A stretch of 30,293 nucleotides of DNA from Pelagibius sp050290145 (GCA_050290145.1 JBNKHC010000358.1:1-30293), one strand, 5' to 3'. Counted from the first letter of the stretch, positions 1-7,813 are shown. Numbers and translations: made by a program. The notes: generated by a model not told the origin, from the sequence alone.

Positions 1-360
1 CCTCCAGAGTGTCGGGCACCAGAGCTTCGAACTGGTCGCTGGCATAGCGCGCGCCGTAGCAGACGAGAATGAGGTCGTTGACGAAGAGCGTCTGGCGACG
101 CCCCTCCGGGCTCTCCAGCTTGCGGTGATGGCCGAGCCGGACGACGCGGGCGAGCAGCAGGTCGCCCGCCTTGGGCGCAGCGCTGCCGGTCAGCAGACGC
201 GCGGCCCGGCTGATGTCGAAACGACCGGTCGCATAGGCCCGCTTGGCCCGGCGCAGCTCGTCGCCGGTCAGGGGGCGACAGCCCGGCTTCGCAGACTCCG
301 CCCGAACTTCGCGAAGCGTTTCCTCGGCGGCGCTGATCATGCCGTGAATCTGGTGCATTT
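1..360 (-). CDS. Hypothetical protein, N-terminal part, cut by window edge
   Basis: An open frame of 120 codons runs from an ATG at 360 to the window edge without a stop. An AAGGAG ribosome binding site stands a proper distance upstream (about 370-375). The visible protein starts MHQIHGMISAAEE and has two parts: a helical, charged first half (about residues 1-65) and a second half containing GDLLLARVVRLGHHRKLE and a following stretch on which a small beta domain could be built (about 70-105). I do not recognise the family. The rest of the gene lies to the left of the window, so neither length nor function can be judged. Codon use and GC content match the rest of the window. The coding call is good because of the start signal and the long open frame; the function is open. 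Confidence 0.75.
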
Positions 361-906
361 TACCTGCAACTCCTTCTTATCCCTGGAGGCACCCTAGGGG
401 TGGCTCCTTAATCTCGCGTGAAGAAATCGAGACTGAAATTCACGCTCTACGTTCTTCTACAATCGAGGCTTGGAACCTGACCGGGTTTGGATCCCCGGCA
501 ATAGCGCGGTGTGATAACTGGCCTGCCCTTCGGCAATCCCGGTTCAGTAGAGCTGCGAATGAGAATCGCTCCCGACCGACACCTTCTACTATGGTCCTCG
601 CCGTCGTTTCCTCTCGTGACCTGCGGCGTTCCCCTACCGAATGCCGGGCCTGAACTAACAACACGCATCAAGCGGATTCCTTCCCGGGAAAATGACGCCG
701 TGGTCCAAACCGCCCTGGCGCCCGCGTTGCCTGGGATTCACCATAGGCGTGCAAACTGACCGAAACCTGAAGTCATGCGTTAGCCTCAAATGCCACAGAA
801 AAGGCAGATGGATCACACCGAAACCCTTTCGCGCCCTGGACCCGCCCGGCGACAACAACTAGAAGAATCGGATGATCGCCGCCGAACCACAGACCGGGTA
901 CGATCC
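361..906. other. Intergenic stretch with no convincing gene
   Basis: This 546-base stretch is less GC-rich than the genes around it. The short frames in it overlap one another on both strands, lack good ribosome binding sites and show no recognisable protein motif, so I call no gene. It presumably holds the promoters of the two genes pointing away from it. Two small dyads are visible: an imperfect palindrome at 385-407 with arms GGAGGCACCC and GGGGTGGCTCC, and a 7-base inverted repeat at 416-422/439-445 (GCGTGAA and TTCACGC). Neither can be tied to a known regulator. Confidence 0.6.
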
Positions 907-1392
907 ATGCGCTCCTCTTCACTTGCCTGCCTGCTCATCGCTCTGAACGCCGCTGCGCCGGCCGGCGCCCTTGCCGAGCCGATCGCCGAAACCCTTGTCG
1001 GCACCTGGACCTGCCAGGCCCGTGAAAACGCAGGGGAAGGCGAGAGCGATGTCGCCATGACCCTCACCTATCGGCGCAGTGGCCATTTCCTCGTCGGCGA
1101 GATCGTCGAAGACAACGGCGCCGCCCTGCTCGACGTCTGGCTCGACGACAGCGCCGCGCCGCTCTCCCTGCGCCGCATCATCTCCTACGACGCGACCATC
1201 GAGATGAACCTGGTTGAAGAAGCGCCAACCTGGATGAAGCTGGAAGGCGAAATGCGCCACATCCTCGGCACCACGGCGAAGGTGCGCGAGGAGTTTCGCT
1301 TCTCCGGCAGCGAAGAGTTCCGCGCCCTCTGGGAAGCCGACAGCGGCGAGGGCTGGCACGTCATCATGGACCGCAGCTGCGCGCGGATGTAG
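907..1392 (+). CDS. Small exported protein of unknown function
   Basis: The protein is 161 aa from the ATG at 907. A longer in-frame start exists at 790, but 907 is preferred because it places a typical Sec signal peptide at the N-terminus: basic start, hydrophobic stretch over residues 5-22, and a likely ALA|EP cleavage near residue 23. No strong ribosome binding site is visible, which weakens the start choice. The mature part begins with a conserved-looking GTWTC and ends with DRSCARM, so Cys36 and Cys158 could form a disulphide in the periplasm. Alternating polar and hydrophobic segments suggest a beta-rich, lipocalin-like fold, but that is only an impression. No family is recognised. It stands alone, about 50 bases before the hutU operator, and does not obviously share a transcript with it. 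Confidence 0.7.
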   Translation: MRSSSLACLLIALNAAAPAGALAEPIAETLVGTWTCQARENAGEGESDVAMTLTYRRSGHFLVGEIVEDNGAALLDVWLDDSAAPLSLRRIISYDATIEMNLVEEAPTWMKLEGEMRHILGTTAKVREEFRFSGSEEFRALWEADSGEGWHVIMDRSCARM

Positions 1393-1400
1393 CCCCGCGC

Positions 1401-1432
1401 CCGATTCCTTCGTTCGACTCTCCCATCGACTC
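1401..1432. promoter_or_regulatory. Three GANTC sites ahead of hutU
   Basis: GATTC at about 1403 and GACTC at about 1416 and 1428 lie within 30 bases, just before the HutC-type operator. GANTC is the target of the alphaproteobacterial cell-cycle methylase CcrM. Whether methylation affects hutU cannot be read from the sequence. Confidence 0.35.
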
Positions 1433-1439
1433 TGGGGCC

Positions 1440-1459
1440 AAAGTTGTATATACAACTTC
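1440..1459. promoter_or_regulatory. HutC-type operator upstream of hutU
   Basis: The perfect 18-base palindrome AAGTTGTATATACAACTT lies at 1441-1458, about 28 bases before the hutU start. Its core TTGTATATACAA matches the known target of the GntR-family histidine repressor HutC, which responds to urocanate. A second copy with the same flanking GGGGCC stands before hutH at 15227-15246. The hutC gene is not in the window. The position suggests that binding would block hutU transcription, and possibly that of the TRAP genes behind it. Confidence 0.85.
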
Positions 1460-1485
1460 GGACAGCTTTCCGGAGGAGCGCCGCC

Positions 1486-3168
1486 ATGCCAGATTCCAGC
1501 GCCTCGCCGCGGCGGGACAACGCCCGCGTGATCCGCAGCCCGCGGGGGACCGAACTCTCGGCCAGATCCTGGCTGACCGAGGCCCCGCTTCGTATGCTCA
1601 TGAACAATCTCGACCCCGACGTGGCCGAGAAACCAGAGGAACTCGTCGTCTACGGCGGCATCGGCCGCGCCGCGCGCGACTGGAAATGCTTCGACAGGAT
1701 CGTTTCCTGCCTGCGCGAACTGGGCGAGGACGAAACCCTGCTGGTGCAGTCCGGCAAGCCGGTCGGCGTGTTCCGCACCCATGCCGACGCGCCGCGCGTG
1801 CTGATCGCCAACTCCAACCTGGTGCCGCACTGGGCGACCTGGGAGCATTTCAACAAGCTCGATAAGGCCGGCCTGATGATGTACGGCCAGATGACCGCCG
1901 GCTCCTGGATCTACATCGGCAGCCAGGGCATCGTGCAGGGCACCTACGAGACCTTCGTGGAGATGGGCCGCCAGCACTACGGCGGCGACCTGAAAGGGCG
2001 CTGGATCCTCACCGGCGGCCTGGGCGGTATGGGCGGTGCGCAGCCTCTGGCCGCGACCATGGCCGGCGCCTCCATGCTGGCCGTCGAATGCCAGCCCTCG
2101 CGCATCGAGATGCGCCTGCGCACCGGCTATCTCGACAAGCGCTCGGACAATCTCGACGAGGCCCTGGCACTGATCGACGCGGCCACCAAGAAAGGCGAGG
2201 CGATCTCCGTCGGCCTGCTCGGCAACACAGCGGAAATCCTGCCGGAGCTGGTGAAGCGCGGCGTGAAGCCCGACGCCGTCACCGACCAGACGTCGGCGCA
2301 CGACCCGCTGCACGGCTACCTGCCTGCCCGCTGGACGCTGGAGCAGTGGGAGCGCGAGCAGACCGCCAACCCGGACAAGGTGGTGAAGGCCGCCAAGCAG
2401 TCCATGGCCCTGCACGTGCGCGCCATGCTGGACTTCCAGGCCCAGGGCATCCCGACCTTCGACTACGGCAACAACATCCGCCAGATGGCCCAGGACGAAG
2501 GGGTCGAAAACGCCTTCGACTTCCCCGGCTTCGTGCCGGCCTACATCCGCCCCCTGTTCTGCCGCGGCATCGGCCCCTTCCGCTGGGCCGCGCTGTCCGG
2601 CGACCCGGAGGACATCTACAAGACCGACGCCAAGGTAAAGGAGCTGATCCCCGACGATCCGCACCTGCACAACTGGCTCGACATGGCGCGCGAGCGCATC
2701 CACTTCCAGGGCCTGCCGGCGCGCATCTGCTGGGTCGGCCTGGGCCAGCGCGACAGGCTGGGTCTCGCCTTCAACGAGATGGTCGCCAGGGGCGAGTTGA
2801 AGGCGCCGGTCGTCATCGGCCGCGACCACCTGGACTCCGGCTCCGTCGCCAGCCCGAACCGCGAGACCGAGGCCATGCAGGACGGCTCCGACGCCGTCTC
2901 CGACTGGCCGCTGCTGAACGCGCTGCTGAACACCGCCAGCGGCGCCACCTGGGTGTCGCTGCACCACGGCGGCGGCGTCGGCATGGGCTACTCGCAGCAT
3001 TCCGGCATGGTGATCTGCTGCGATGGCAGTGACGCGGCCGCCAGGCGCGTCGCCCGCGTGCTGTGGAACGATCCGGCGACCGGCGTCATGCGCCACGCCG
3101 ACGCGGGCTACAGCATCGCCATCGACTGCGCCAGGGAGCAGGGACTGAACCTGCCGATGGTGGAGTGA
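1486..3168 (+). CDS. hutU: Urocanate hydratase (urocanase)
   Basis: Urocanase converts urocanate to 4-imidazolone-5-propionate, the second step of histidine degradation, in the cytoplasm with tightly bound NAD+. The 560-aa product has the usual family length. Visible hallmarks are GGLGGMGGAQPLAATMAG (NAD-binding region), the active-site cysteine in PARICWVG (Cys415), GRDHLDSGSVASPNRET and the C-terminal SLHHGGGVGMGYSQHSG. An upstream in-frame start at 1444 would lie inside the operator, so the ATG at 1486 is chosen; it has a GGAGG Shine-Dalgarno sequence at about 1472. All signature residues I can check are canonical, so a thiourocanate hydratase role is not favoured. A HutC-type palindrome precedes the gene. 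The dctP gene follows after 56 bases on the same strand, suggesting one transcript. The hutI, hutF/hutG and hutC genes are not in the window. Confidence 0.97.
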   Translation: MPDSSASPRRDNARVIRSPRGTELSARSWLTEAPLRMLMNNLDPDVAEKPEELVVYGGIGRAARDWKCFDRIVSCLRELGEDETLLVQSGKPVGVFRTHADAPRVLIANSNLVPHWATWEHFNKLDKAGLMMYGQMTAGSWIYIGSQGIVQGTYETFVEMGRQHYGGDLKGRWILTGGLGGMGGAQPLAATMAGASMLAVECQPSRIEMRLRTGYLDKRSDNLDEALALIDAATKKGEAISVGLLGNTAEILPELVKRGVKPDAVTDQTSAHDPLHGYLPARWTLEQWEREQTANPDKVVKAAKQSMALHVRAMLDFQAQGIPTFDYGNNIRQMAQDEGVENAFDFPGFVPAYIRPLFCRGIGPFRWAALSGDPEDIYKTDAKVKELIPDDPHLHNWLDMARERIHFQGLPARICWVGLGQRDRLGLAFNEMVARGELKAPVVIGRDHLDSGSVASPNRETEAMQDGSDAVSDWPLLNALLNTASGATWVSLHHGGGVGMGYSQHSGMVICCDGSDAAARRVARVLWNDPATGVMRHADAGYSIAIDCAREQGLNLPMVE

Positions 3169-3224
3169 AGGAAACGTCCGTACCGAAGTTTGTTTGTTGG
3201 GGCTTTCAACAGGGAGAACAAGTG

Positions 3225-4322
3225 ATGAAAAGACGTGAGTTCCTGAAAGCCGGCGGTGGGGTCGCCGCCGGCGCCGTTGCCGCCGGCAGCCTGGCCGCGC
3301 CGGCCATCGCCCAGGGCAAGATGCAGTGGAAGATGGTCACGGCCTGGCCGAAGAACCTGCCGGGGCCCGGCGTCGCCGCGCAGCTTCTGGCCGACCGCAT
3401 CACCGCGCTGTCGGGCGGGCGTATCGAGGTGAAGCTCTATGCCGCCGGCGAACTGGTGCCGGGCCGCGGCGTCTTCGACGCCGTCTCCGAAGGCACCGCC
3501 GAGCTGTATCACGCCGTGCCGGCCTACTGGGGCTCCAAGTCCAAGGGGATCCTGATGTTCGGCTCCCAGCCCTTCGGCCTGCGCGCCGACGAGCAGGTGG
3601 GCTGGCTGACCCATGGCGGCGGCCAGGCGCTTTACGACGAGATCTACGGCCGCTTCGGCCTGAAGCCCTTCCTCTGCGGCAACTCCGGTCCGCAATGGCA
3701 GGGCTGGTTCCGCACCGAGATCAAGTCGGTGGACGACCTGAAGGGGCTGCGCTTCCGCACCACTGGCCTTGCCTCCGAGATGTGCGCCAAGCTGGGCATG
3801 GCGGTGCAGGCCATGGGCGGGCGCGACATGTTCCAGGCCCTGCAGTCCGGCGCCCTGGACGCCGGCGAGTTCATCGGCCCCTGGACGGACTCCGCCCTCG
3901 GCTTCTACCAGGTCGCCAAGAACTACTACTGGCCGGGCGTCGGCGAGCCCTCCTCCGCCGAGGAGTGCGCGGTCAACGCCAAGGCCTACGCGGACCTGCC
4001 GGACGACCTGAAGCAGGCCGTCAGCTACGCCTGTTCCTCGCTCTACAACGACGTCTGGACCGAGTACAGCACCAAGCACGCCCAGGCGCTGCAGAAGCTG
4101 GTGGCCGAGCAGGGCGTGCAGGTGAAGAAGCTGCCCGACGACGTCATGGTCGCCATGGGCAACGCCGCCGGCGAGGTCATCGCCGAGCTGCGGGAGGACA
4201 GTGACGAGCTGGTCAAGCGCATCACCGAGAGCTTCCTCGCCTACCGCAACTCGATCTCCGACTACATGGTCTATGCCGACAACGGGCAGATGAACGCCCG
4301 CGCGCTGGACTACACGTACTAG
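3225..4322 (+). CDS. dctP: TRAP transporter substrate-binding protein, TakP-like
   Basis: This is the periplasmic solute receptor of a TRAP transporter, which hands its ligand to the DctQM membrane complex. The 365-aa product starts with a twin-arginine type leader: MKRREFLK, an Ala/Gly-rich hydrophobic stretch and cleavage near AIAQ|GK at residue 30. AWPKNLPG, MGGRDMFQALQSGALDA and IGPWTDSALGFYQVAKNYYWPG are typical of the TakP / mannitol-chloroaromatic subgroup, whose known members bind 2-oxo acids and other carboxylates. The ATG at 3225 is chosen because AGGGAGA stands just upstream; a GTG codon directly before it is possible. Its place 56 bases behind hutU, under a HutC-type operator, suggests histidine, urocanate or another imidazole carboxylate as ligand. 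That is inference; the ligand cannot be read from the sequence. Confidence 0.92.
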   Translation: MKRREFLKAGGGVAAGAVAAGSLAAPAIAQGKMQWKMVTAWPKNLPGPGVAAQLLADRITALSGGRIEVKLYAAGELVPGRGVFDAVSEGTAELYHAVPAYWGSKSKGILMFGSQPFGLRADEQVGWLTHGGGQALYDEIYGRFGLKPFLCGNSGPQWQGWFRTEIKSVDDLKGLRFRTTGLASEMCAKLGMAVQAMGGRDMFQALQSGALDAGEFIGPWTDSALGFYQVAKNYYWPGVGEPSSAEECAVNAKAYADLPDDLKQAVSYACSSLYNDVWTEYSTKHAQALQKLVAEQGVQVKKLPDDVMVAMGNAAGEVIAELREDSDELVKRITESFLAYRNSISDYMVYADNGQMNARALDYTY

Positions 4323-4356
4323 AGCAACGGCAATCGCATGCCGTTACCAACACTCC

Positions 4357-4447
4357 ACCGTCATGCTCGGGCTTGACCCGAGCATCCATGGATCAGACGC
4401 ACAGGCAGCGGCCCCATGGACCCTCGGGTCAGGCCCGAGGGTGACGG
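4357..4447. repeat. REP-like pair of palindromes between dctP and dctQ
   Basis: Two hairpin units lie head to head in the 177-base dctP-dctQ gap. The first (4358-4391) has arms ATGCTCGGG and CCCGAGCAT. The second (4414-4447) has arms ACCCTCGGG and CCCGAGGGT. The units end and begin with CCATGG, and the outer ends CGTCA and TGACG are complementary, so the whole forms one large inverted repeat. Units of this kind are scattered through many alphaproteobacterial genomes (established in general terms). In this place it could act as an mRNA stem-loop keeping dctP transcript levels above those of dctQM. No other copy was seen in the window. Confidence 0.8.
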
Positions 4448-4499
4448 GAGGAGTGAACGGATGTCATAGTGCCCAGCCAGCACTTCGGGGGACAACGAC

Positions 4500-5003
4500 A
4501 TGCAGCAGTGGATTGCTCGGCTGGAGGCCGTGAACCACGCCGTCGGCGCGACGGTGCGCTGGCTGGCGCTGTTCATGGTGCTGCTGCAGTTCGCCGTGGT
4601 CGTGCTGCGCTACGTCTTCGGCATCAGCTTCATCTTCCTCAATGAAGGCGTGCTCTATATGCACGCCGCCCTCTTCATGCTGGGGGCCGGCTACACCCTG
4701 CTGATTGACGGCCACGTGCGCGTCGACATCTTCTACAGCAAGCTGGCGCGGCGCGGCCGCGCTGCTATCGACCTGGCGGGCGCGCTGGCCTTCCTGCTGC
4801 CGTCCATGGCCGTCCTCGCCTGGTTCACCTGGCCCTCGGTGCGTAATTCCTGGGCGGTTTTCGAGGGGCCGATCTCGGTGGGCGGCATCCCCGCCTCCTT
4901 CCTGCTGAAGTCGCTGATCCCGGCCTTCTGCCTGCTGCTCGCGGTGCAGGGCCTGGCCTGCGGCCTGCGCGACCTGCTGCGCTTCAAGCAGGGCCGGGCT
5001 TAG
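4500..5003 (+). CDS. dctQ: TRAP transporter small permease subunit (DctQ)
   Basis: This is the small membrane subunit of the TRAP transporter, which pairs with DctM in the inner membrane. The product is 167 aa with four hydrophobic segments, at roughly residues 18-40, 53-73, 88-110 and 132-155, matching the four-helix DctQ plan. HVRVDIFYSKLARRGRAAIDL in the loop after helix two is typical of the family (GHVRVD motif). The ATG at 4500 follows GGGGGAC. It is separated from dctP by a REP-like palindrome pair but lies only 17 bases before dctM on the same strand, so QM are surely co-transcribed. Nothing looks broken. Confidence 0.93.
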   Translation: MQQWIARLEAVNHAVGATVRWLALFMVLLQFAVVVLRYVFGISFIFLNEGVLYMHAALFMLGAGYTLLIDGHVRVDIFYSKLARRGRAAIDLAGALAFLLPSMAVLAWFTWPSVRNSWAVFEGPISVGGIPASFLLKSLIPAFCLLLAVQGLACGLRDLLRFKQGRA

Positions 5004-5020
5004 GAAGGTCCAGGCGCCGC

Positions 5021-6571
5021 ATGACCGAATACCTCGACCTCCTGATGTTTGCGGTGCTGATCGGCGCCATCCTGCTCGGCTATCCGGTGTCCTTCACGCT
5101 GACCGGCGTCGCGGTGGTCTTCGCGGGCCTGGGCTGGGCGCTGGGCGTCTTCGACGTGGGCCTGCTGGGCGCGCTGGGCCAGCGCATCTTCGGCATCATG
5201 ACCAACGACGTGCTGATCGCCATCCCGCTCTTCGTCTTCATGGGCGTGGTGCTGCAGCAGAGCAAGATCGCCGAGGAACTGCTGGAGACCATGGGCCGCC
5301 TCTTCGGCAGCCTGCGCGGCGGCCTCGGCGTCTCCGTCATCCTGGTCGGCGCCCTGCTGGCCGCCTCCACCGGCATCGTCGGCGCCACCGTGGTGGCCAT
5401 GGGCATGATCGCCCTGCCCACCATGCTGCGCAACGGCTACAGCCCGTCGCTGGCCTCCGGCGTTGTCTGCACCGCCGGCACCCTGGGCCAGATCATCCCG
5501 CCGTCGACCCTGCTGATCATCCTCTCCGACGTCATGTCGAACGCCTATCAGCAGGCGCAGTTCCGGAAGGGCCTCTTCACCATCGACACCATCTCCGTCG
5601 GCCAGACCTTCGCCGCGGCGCTGGTGCCGGGCCTGACGCTGGTCGCCATCTACGTCGTCTACATGCTGGTGAAGGCCTGGTCCTCGCCCAAGGCGGCGCC
5701 GGCGCTGGCGCGGCCGGAGGTGCGCCCCGCCAGCGGCGAGGTGCTGCGCGCGCTGCTGCCGCCGCTGCTGCTCATCATCGCGGTGCTGGGCTCCATCCTC
5801 GGCGGCGTGGCGACCCCCAGCGAGGCGGCTTCCGTCGGCGCCATCGGTGCGCTGCTGCTGGCGGCGACACGGGGCAAGGACTCGCCCAAGCCGATCTATC
5901 TGGGCGGCGCCGCGCTGCTGGCGCTGGCGATCCTGGTCCACATCGCGCCGGTGCGCCTGCAGCGAGGCGACACCGGAACGGGCGAGTGGGTCGTCGGTGC
6001 CGTCGCCATCGTCCTGGTCGCCGTCGCGACCGTCGTCATCGGCATCGCCCTGAAGCGCGCCTGGCGGGCCGACCTGCTGAAGCCGGTCATGACCTCGACG
6101 CTGACCATCACCGCCATGATCTTCGCCACCATCCTGACGGCCAGCGTCTTCTCCCTGGTGTTCCGCGGCCTGGGCGGCGACGAGCATGTGGAGGCCATCA
6201 TCAGCGCCATGCCCGGCGGGGCCGACGGCGCGCTGCTCTTCGTCATGGCGTTGATCTTCGTGCTCGGCTTCTTCCTCGACTTCGTCGAGATCTCGGTGAT
6301 TCTGCTGCCCCTGGTGGCGCCGGTGCTGATCCTCATGGGCCACGACCCGGTGTGGCTCTCGATCCTCATCGCCATCAACCTGCAGACCAGCTTCCTCACC
6401 CCGCCCTTCGGCTTCTCGCTGTTCTATCTGCGCGGCGCGGCGCCCAAGGAGATCACCACTGGCCAGATCTACACCGGCGTGGTGCCCTTCATCGGCTTGC
6501 AGATTCTCGGCATGGCCGTTCTCTGGTTGTGGCAGCCGCTGGCGACAGCCGTGCCCGCCTGGCTTTTTTGA
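5021..6571 (+). CDS. dctM: TRAP transporter large permease subunit (DctM)
   Basis: DctM is the ion-coupled transport channel of the TRAP system. The 516-aa product is longer than the common DctM of about 430 residues. The N-terminal half carries PLFVFMGVVLQQSKIAEELL, GASTG-like GALLAASTGIVGAT and QIIPPSTLLIILSD. The C-terminal half carries GFFLDFVEISVILLPLVAPVL and NLQTSFLTPPFGFSLFYLRG. The extra length lies between residues about 220 and 350, where LLPPLLLIIAVLGSILGG and ATPSEAASVGA are followed by about two additional hydrophobic helices and a charged linker; such insertions are usual in the TakP-type subgroup. The ATG at 5021 has AGGAAGG upstream. It is the last gene of the hutU-dctPQM row. 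Confidence 0.95.
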   Translation: MTEYLDLLMFAVLIGAILLGYPVSFTLTGVAVVFAGLGWALGVFDVGLLGALGQRIFGIMTNDVLIAIPLFVFMGVVLQQSKIAEELLETMGRLFGSLRGGLGVSVILVGALLAASTGIVGATVVAMGMIALPTMLRNGYSPSLASGVVCTAGTLGQIIPPSTLLIILSDVMSNAYQQAQFRKGLFTIDTISVGQTFAAALVPGLTLVAIYVVYMLVKAWSSPKAAPALARPEVRPASGEVLRALLPPLLLIIAVLGSILGGVATPSEAASVGAIGALLLAATRGKDSPKPIYLGGAALLALAILVHIAPVRLQRGDTGTGEWVVGAVAIVLVAVATVVIGIALKRAWRADLLKPVMTSTLTITAMIFATILTASVFSLVFRGLGGDEHVEAIISAMPGGADGALLFVMALIFVLGFFLDFVEISVILLPLVAPVLILMGHDPVWLSILIAINLQTSFLTPPFGFSLFYLRGAAPKEITTGQIYTGVVPFIGLQILGMAVLWLWQPLATAVPAWLF

Positions 6572-6581
6572 GCCTGCGAGG

Positions 6582-6601
6582 CGCGGCGGACCGCGTCTTT
6601 T
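6582..6601 (+). terminator. Weak hairpin-and-T candidate terminator after dctM
   Basis: A short stem CGCGG/CCGCG with a four-base loop (6582-6595) is followed by TCTTTT, ten bases behind the dctM stop. The stem is only five to six pairs, so this is a modest candidate. Confidence 0.35.
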
Positions 6602-6727
6602 ACGGGATCACAGCTTTGCCACTGAAAGACGGCGGGAAGCTTTCTACATCAAGGCCGTCAATGAAAGGACCGCGGTTGCCGGACCGCCGGAAGCCGCGTC
6701 CCTCGGACAGCAAAAGGGTAGCTCGAC

Positions 6728-6946
6728 ATGCTTCGCACCATCGCCGCCGTTTCCGCACTGGGTGTGCTGGCCCTCGTTCTGGTGGTCAGCTTCAGCGGCG
6801 GCGGCAACGGCCTCTCCCAGCTTTTCGGCAGCAAGCCGCAGGCACTGGTCAACAACAGGACCGGTGAACCGGTGACCCTGGAGTCGGTGCAGAAAGACGT
6901 CGAGTGGCACCGTGACACCGCGCGCAAGCTGCGCGATCTGGACTAG
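6728..6946 (+). CDS. Small membrane-anchored protein with TGE-TLE-RDTAR motif
   Basis: The product is 72 aa. Residues 4-24 form one hydrophobic segment that would anchor or export the protein, followed by a Gly/Ser-rich linker. Residues 41-70 form a charged, probably helical tail. This tail matches the C-terminus of the protein at 7276-7800 without gaps, with 19 of 30 residues identical (pattern TGExxTLExV, W, RDTARxLRD). An AAAGGG ribosome binding site lies before the ATG. No family is recognised. The tail would face the periplasm if the hydrophobic segment is an N-in anchor, or if it is a cleaved signal. The repeated tail argues that the gene is real and that the two neighbours arose by duplication or share a binding partner. 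Confidence 0.72.
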   Translation: MLRTIAAVSALGVLALVLVVSFSGGGNGLSQLFGSKPQALVNNRTGEPVTLESVQKDVEWHRDTARKLRDLD

Positions 6947-7022
6947 AAAAGAGCGCGCCGGAAACCGCGTCACGCCGGCGTTCGGGGATATCGCGCCCCG
7001 CAGCACCGTAAAACCTGCAACC

Positions 7023-7226
7023 GACTCAAATCATTGAGCTTGCCCTGCGCGGCAGCGTCAGGCTCGCCCGGCCTGTGATTGAAACACTGCCGGGCGGCAA
7101 GACCGACGATTGCAGGCGTTAACCTTTGGTTAAGATTCCTCTTTGAGAGTCAACCAACTAGGTCACAGAAAAGACTCTACGAGAGACCATTCATACCTCT
7201 ATTTTGATTCGGGACTCGTCGGAATC
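7023..7226. promoter_or_regulatory. Cluster of seven GANTC (CcrM-type) sites
   Basis: GANTC occurs at 7023, 7134, 7147, 7173, 7206, 7213 and 7222. Six of these fall in 93 bases, just before the gene at 7276. In Alphaproteobacteria GANTC is methylated by CcrM, and methylation state can tune promoters through GcrA or CtrA. The clustering is directly visible; a regulatory role is inferred. Confidence 0.5.
7119..7133. promoter_or_regulatory. Candidate CtrA box
   Basis: TTAACCTTTGGTTAA fits the CtrA consensus TTAA-N7-TTAA exactly, and its outer arms TTAACC/GGTTAA also form a dyad. A GATTC site follows directly. The box lies about 140 bases before the start of the small protein gene at 7276. A chance match is possible for so short a pattern. 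Confidence 0.5.
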
Positions 7227-7275
7227 GGGCGGCGCCGCCGCCCGCGCCGGCTGTCAAACGAGCGGGGGAAACAGC

Positions 7276-7800
7276 TTGCGGCTTCGAAAAGCGATCACCG
7301 CCTGCGCCGTTTCGGCGCTGGCCATGGTCTTCTCGGTCCAGCAGGGGGAGCACGGCCCCCTCGTCGTCTACAAACTGCAATTGCCCGAGCCGGTGGAGAC
7401 GGACAATCCGCCGAGAGCGGTGGTGCCGCTTTCCGCGGTGACGCGCAACATGGATGCCGTCCCCTTGCCCGAAGATGTGGCGCCGCTGCAGGCCATCGCC
7501 CCGGCCGCCCCGAAGATGAGCCCCCTTGAACCGACGATCCTCGGCACCGTGGTGATGCCGGCCGATCGCGCCGCGGCGATTGTCGCGCGCCCGGCCCCGC
7601 CGCCCGCCGCCGTTCCACTGACCGTGCCGGACCGCAACGCCATCTACCGGATCATCGCCGACTATGACGGCGGCGGACGGATCATGGTCAACGAGAAGAC
7701 AGGCGAGAGGATTACGCTGGAGGCCGTCAACGACGAGGTCCTCTGGCGCCGCGACACGGCACGCAGGCTACGCGACCAGCCCTTCGCCCCGCGGTTCTGA
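7276..7800 (+). CDS. Exported or anchored protein with TGE-TLE-RDTAR C-terminal motif
   Basis: The product is 174 aa if translation begins at the TTG at 7276, which has GGGGGAA upstream. That start puts MRLRKAITACAVSALAMVF at the N-terminus, a good signal or anchor sequence. The in-frame TTG at 7204 would add 24 residues ahead of it and is less likely. The middle (about residues 35-125) is rich in Pro, Ala and Val, looks disordered, and could span the periplasm. Residues 138-167 match the tail of the 72-aa protein at 6728 (19 of 30 identical, no gaps). No family is recognised. The upstream region carries a CtrA-like box and a GANTC cluster, so cell-cycle control is a reasonable guess. The gene converges on the LysR gene with only 13 bases between. 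Confidence 0.7.
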   Translation: MRLRKAITACAVSALAMVFSVQQGEHGPLVVYKLQLPEPVETDNPPRAVVPLSAVTRNMDAVPLPEDVAPLQAIAPAAPKMSPLEPTILGTVVMPADRAAAIVARPAPPPAAVPLTVPDRNAIYRIIADYDGGGRIMVNEKTGERITLEAVNDEVLWRRDTARRLRDQPFAPRF

Positions 7801-7813
7801 CACAGCGCCCGGC

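Larger units (their letters stand above)
6947..7275. other. Intergenic stretch with CtrA-like box and many GANTC sites
   Basis: This 329-base gap has no supported gene. It separates the two small proteins that share a C-terminal motif. It holds a TTAA-N7-TTAA box at 7119-7133 and seven GANTC sites between 7023 and 7226, described as their own features. No hairpin followed by T residues was found after the first gene. Confidence 0.6.

Noticed and set aside
511..759. Small plus-strand gene in the first gap
   Set aside because: Competing frames on both strands, no ribosome binding site and a composition unlike exported or cytosolic proteins of this genome.
919..3096. A 725-codon minus-strand open frame
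   Set aside because: It is the mirror of hutU and its upstream gene. High GC keeps the opposite frame open; the product is a low-complexity string without domain, while hutU on the plus strand is canonical.
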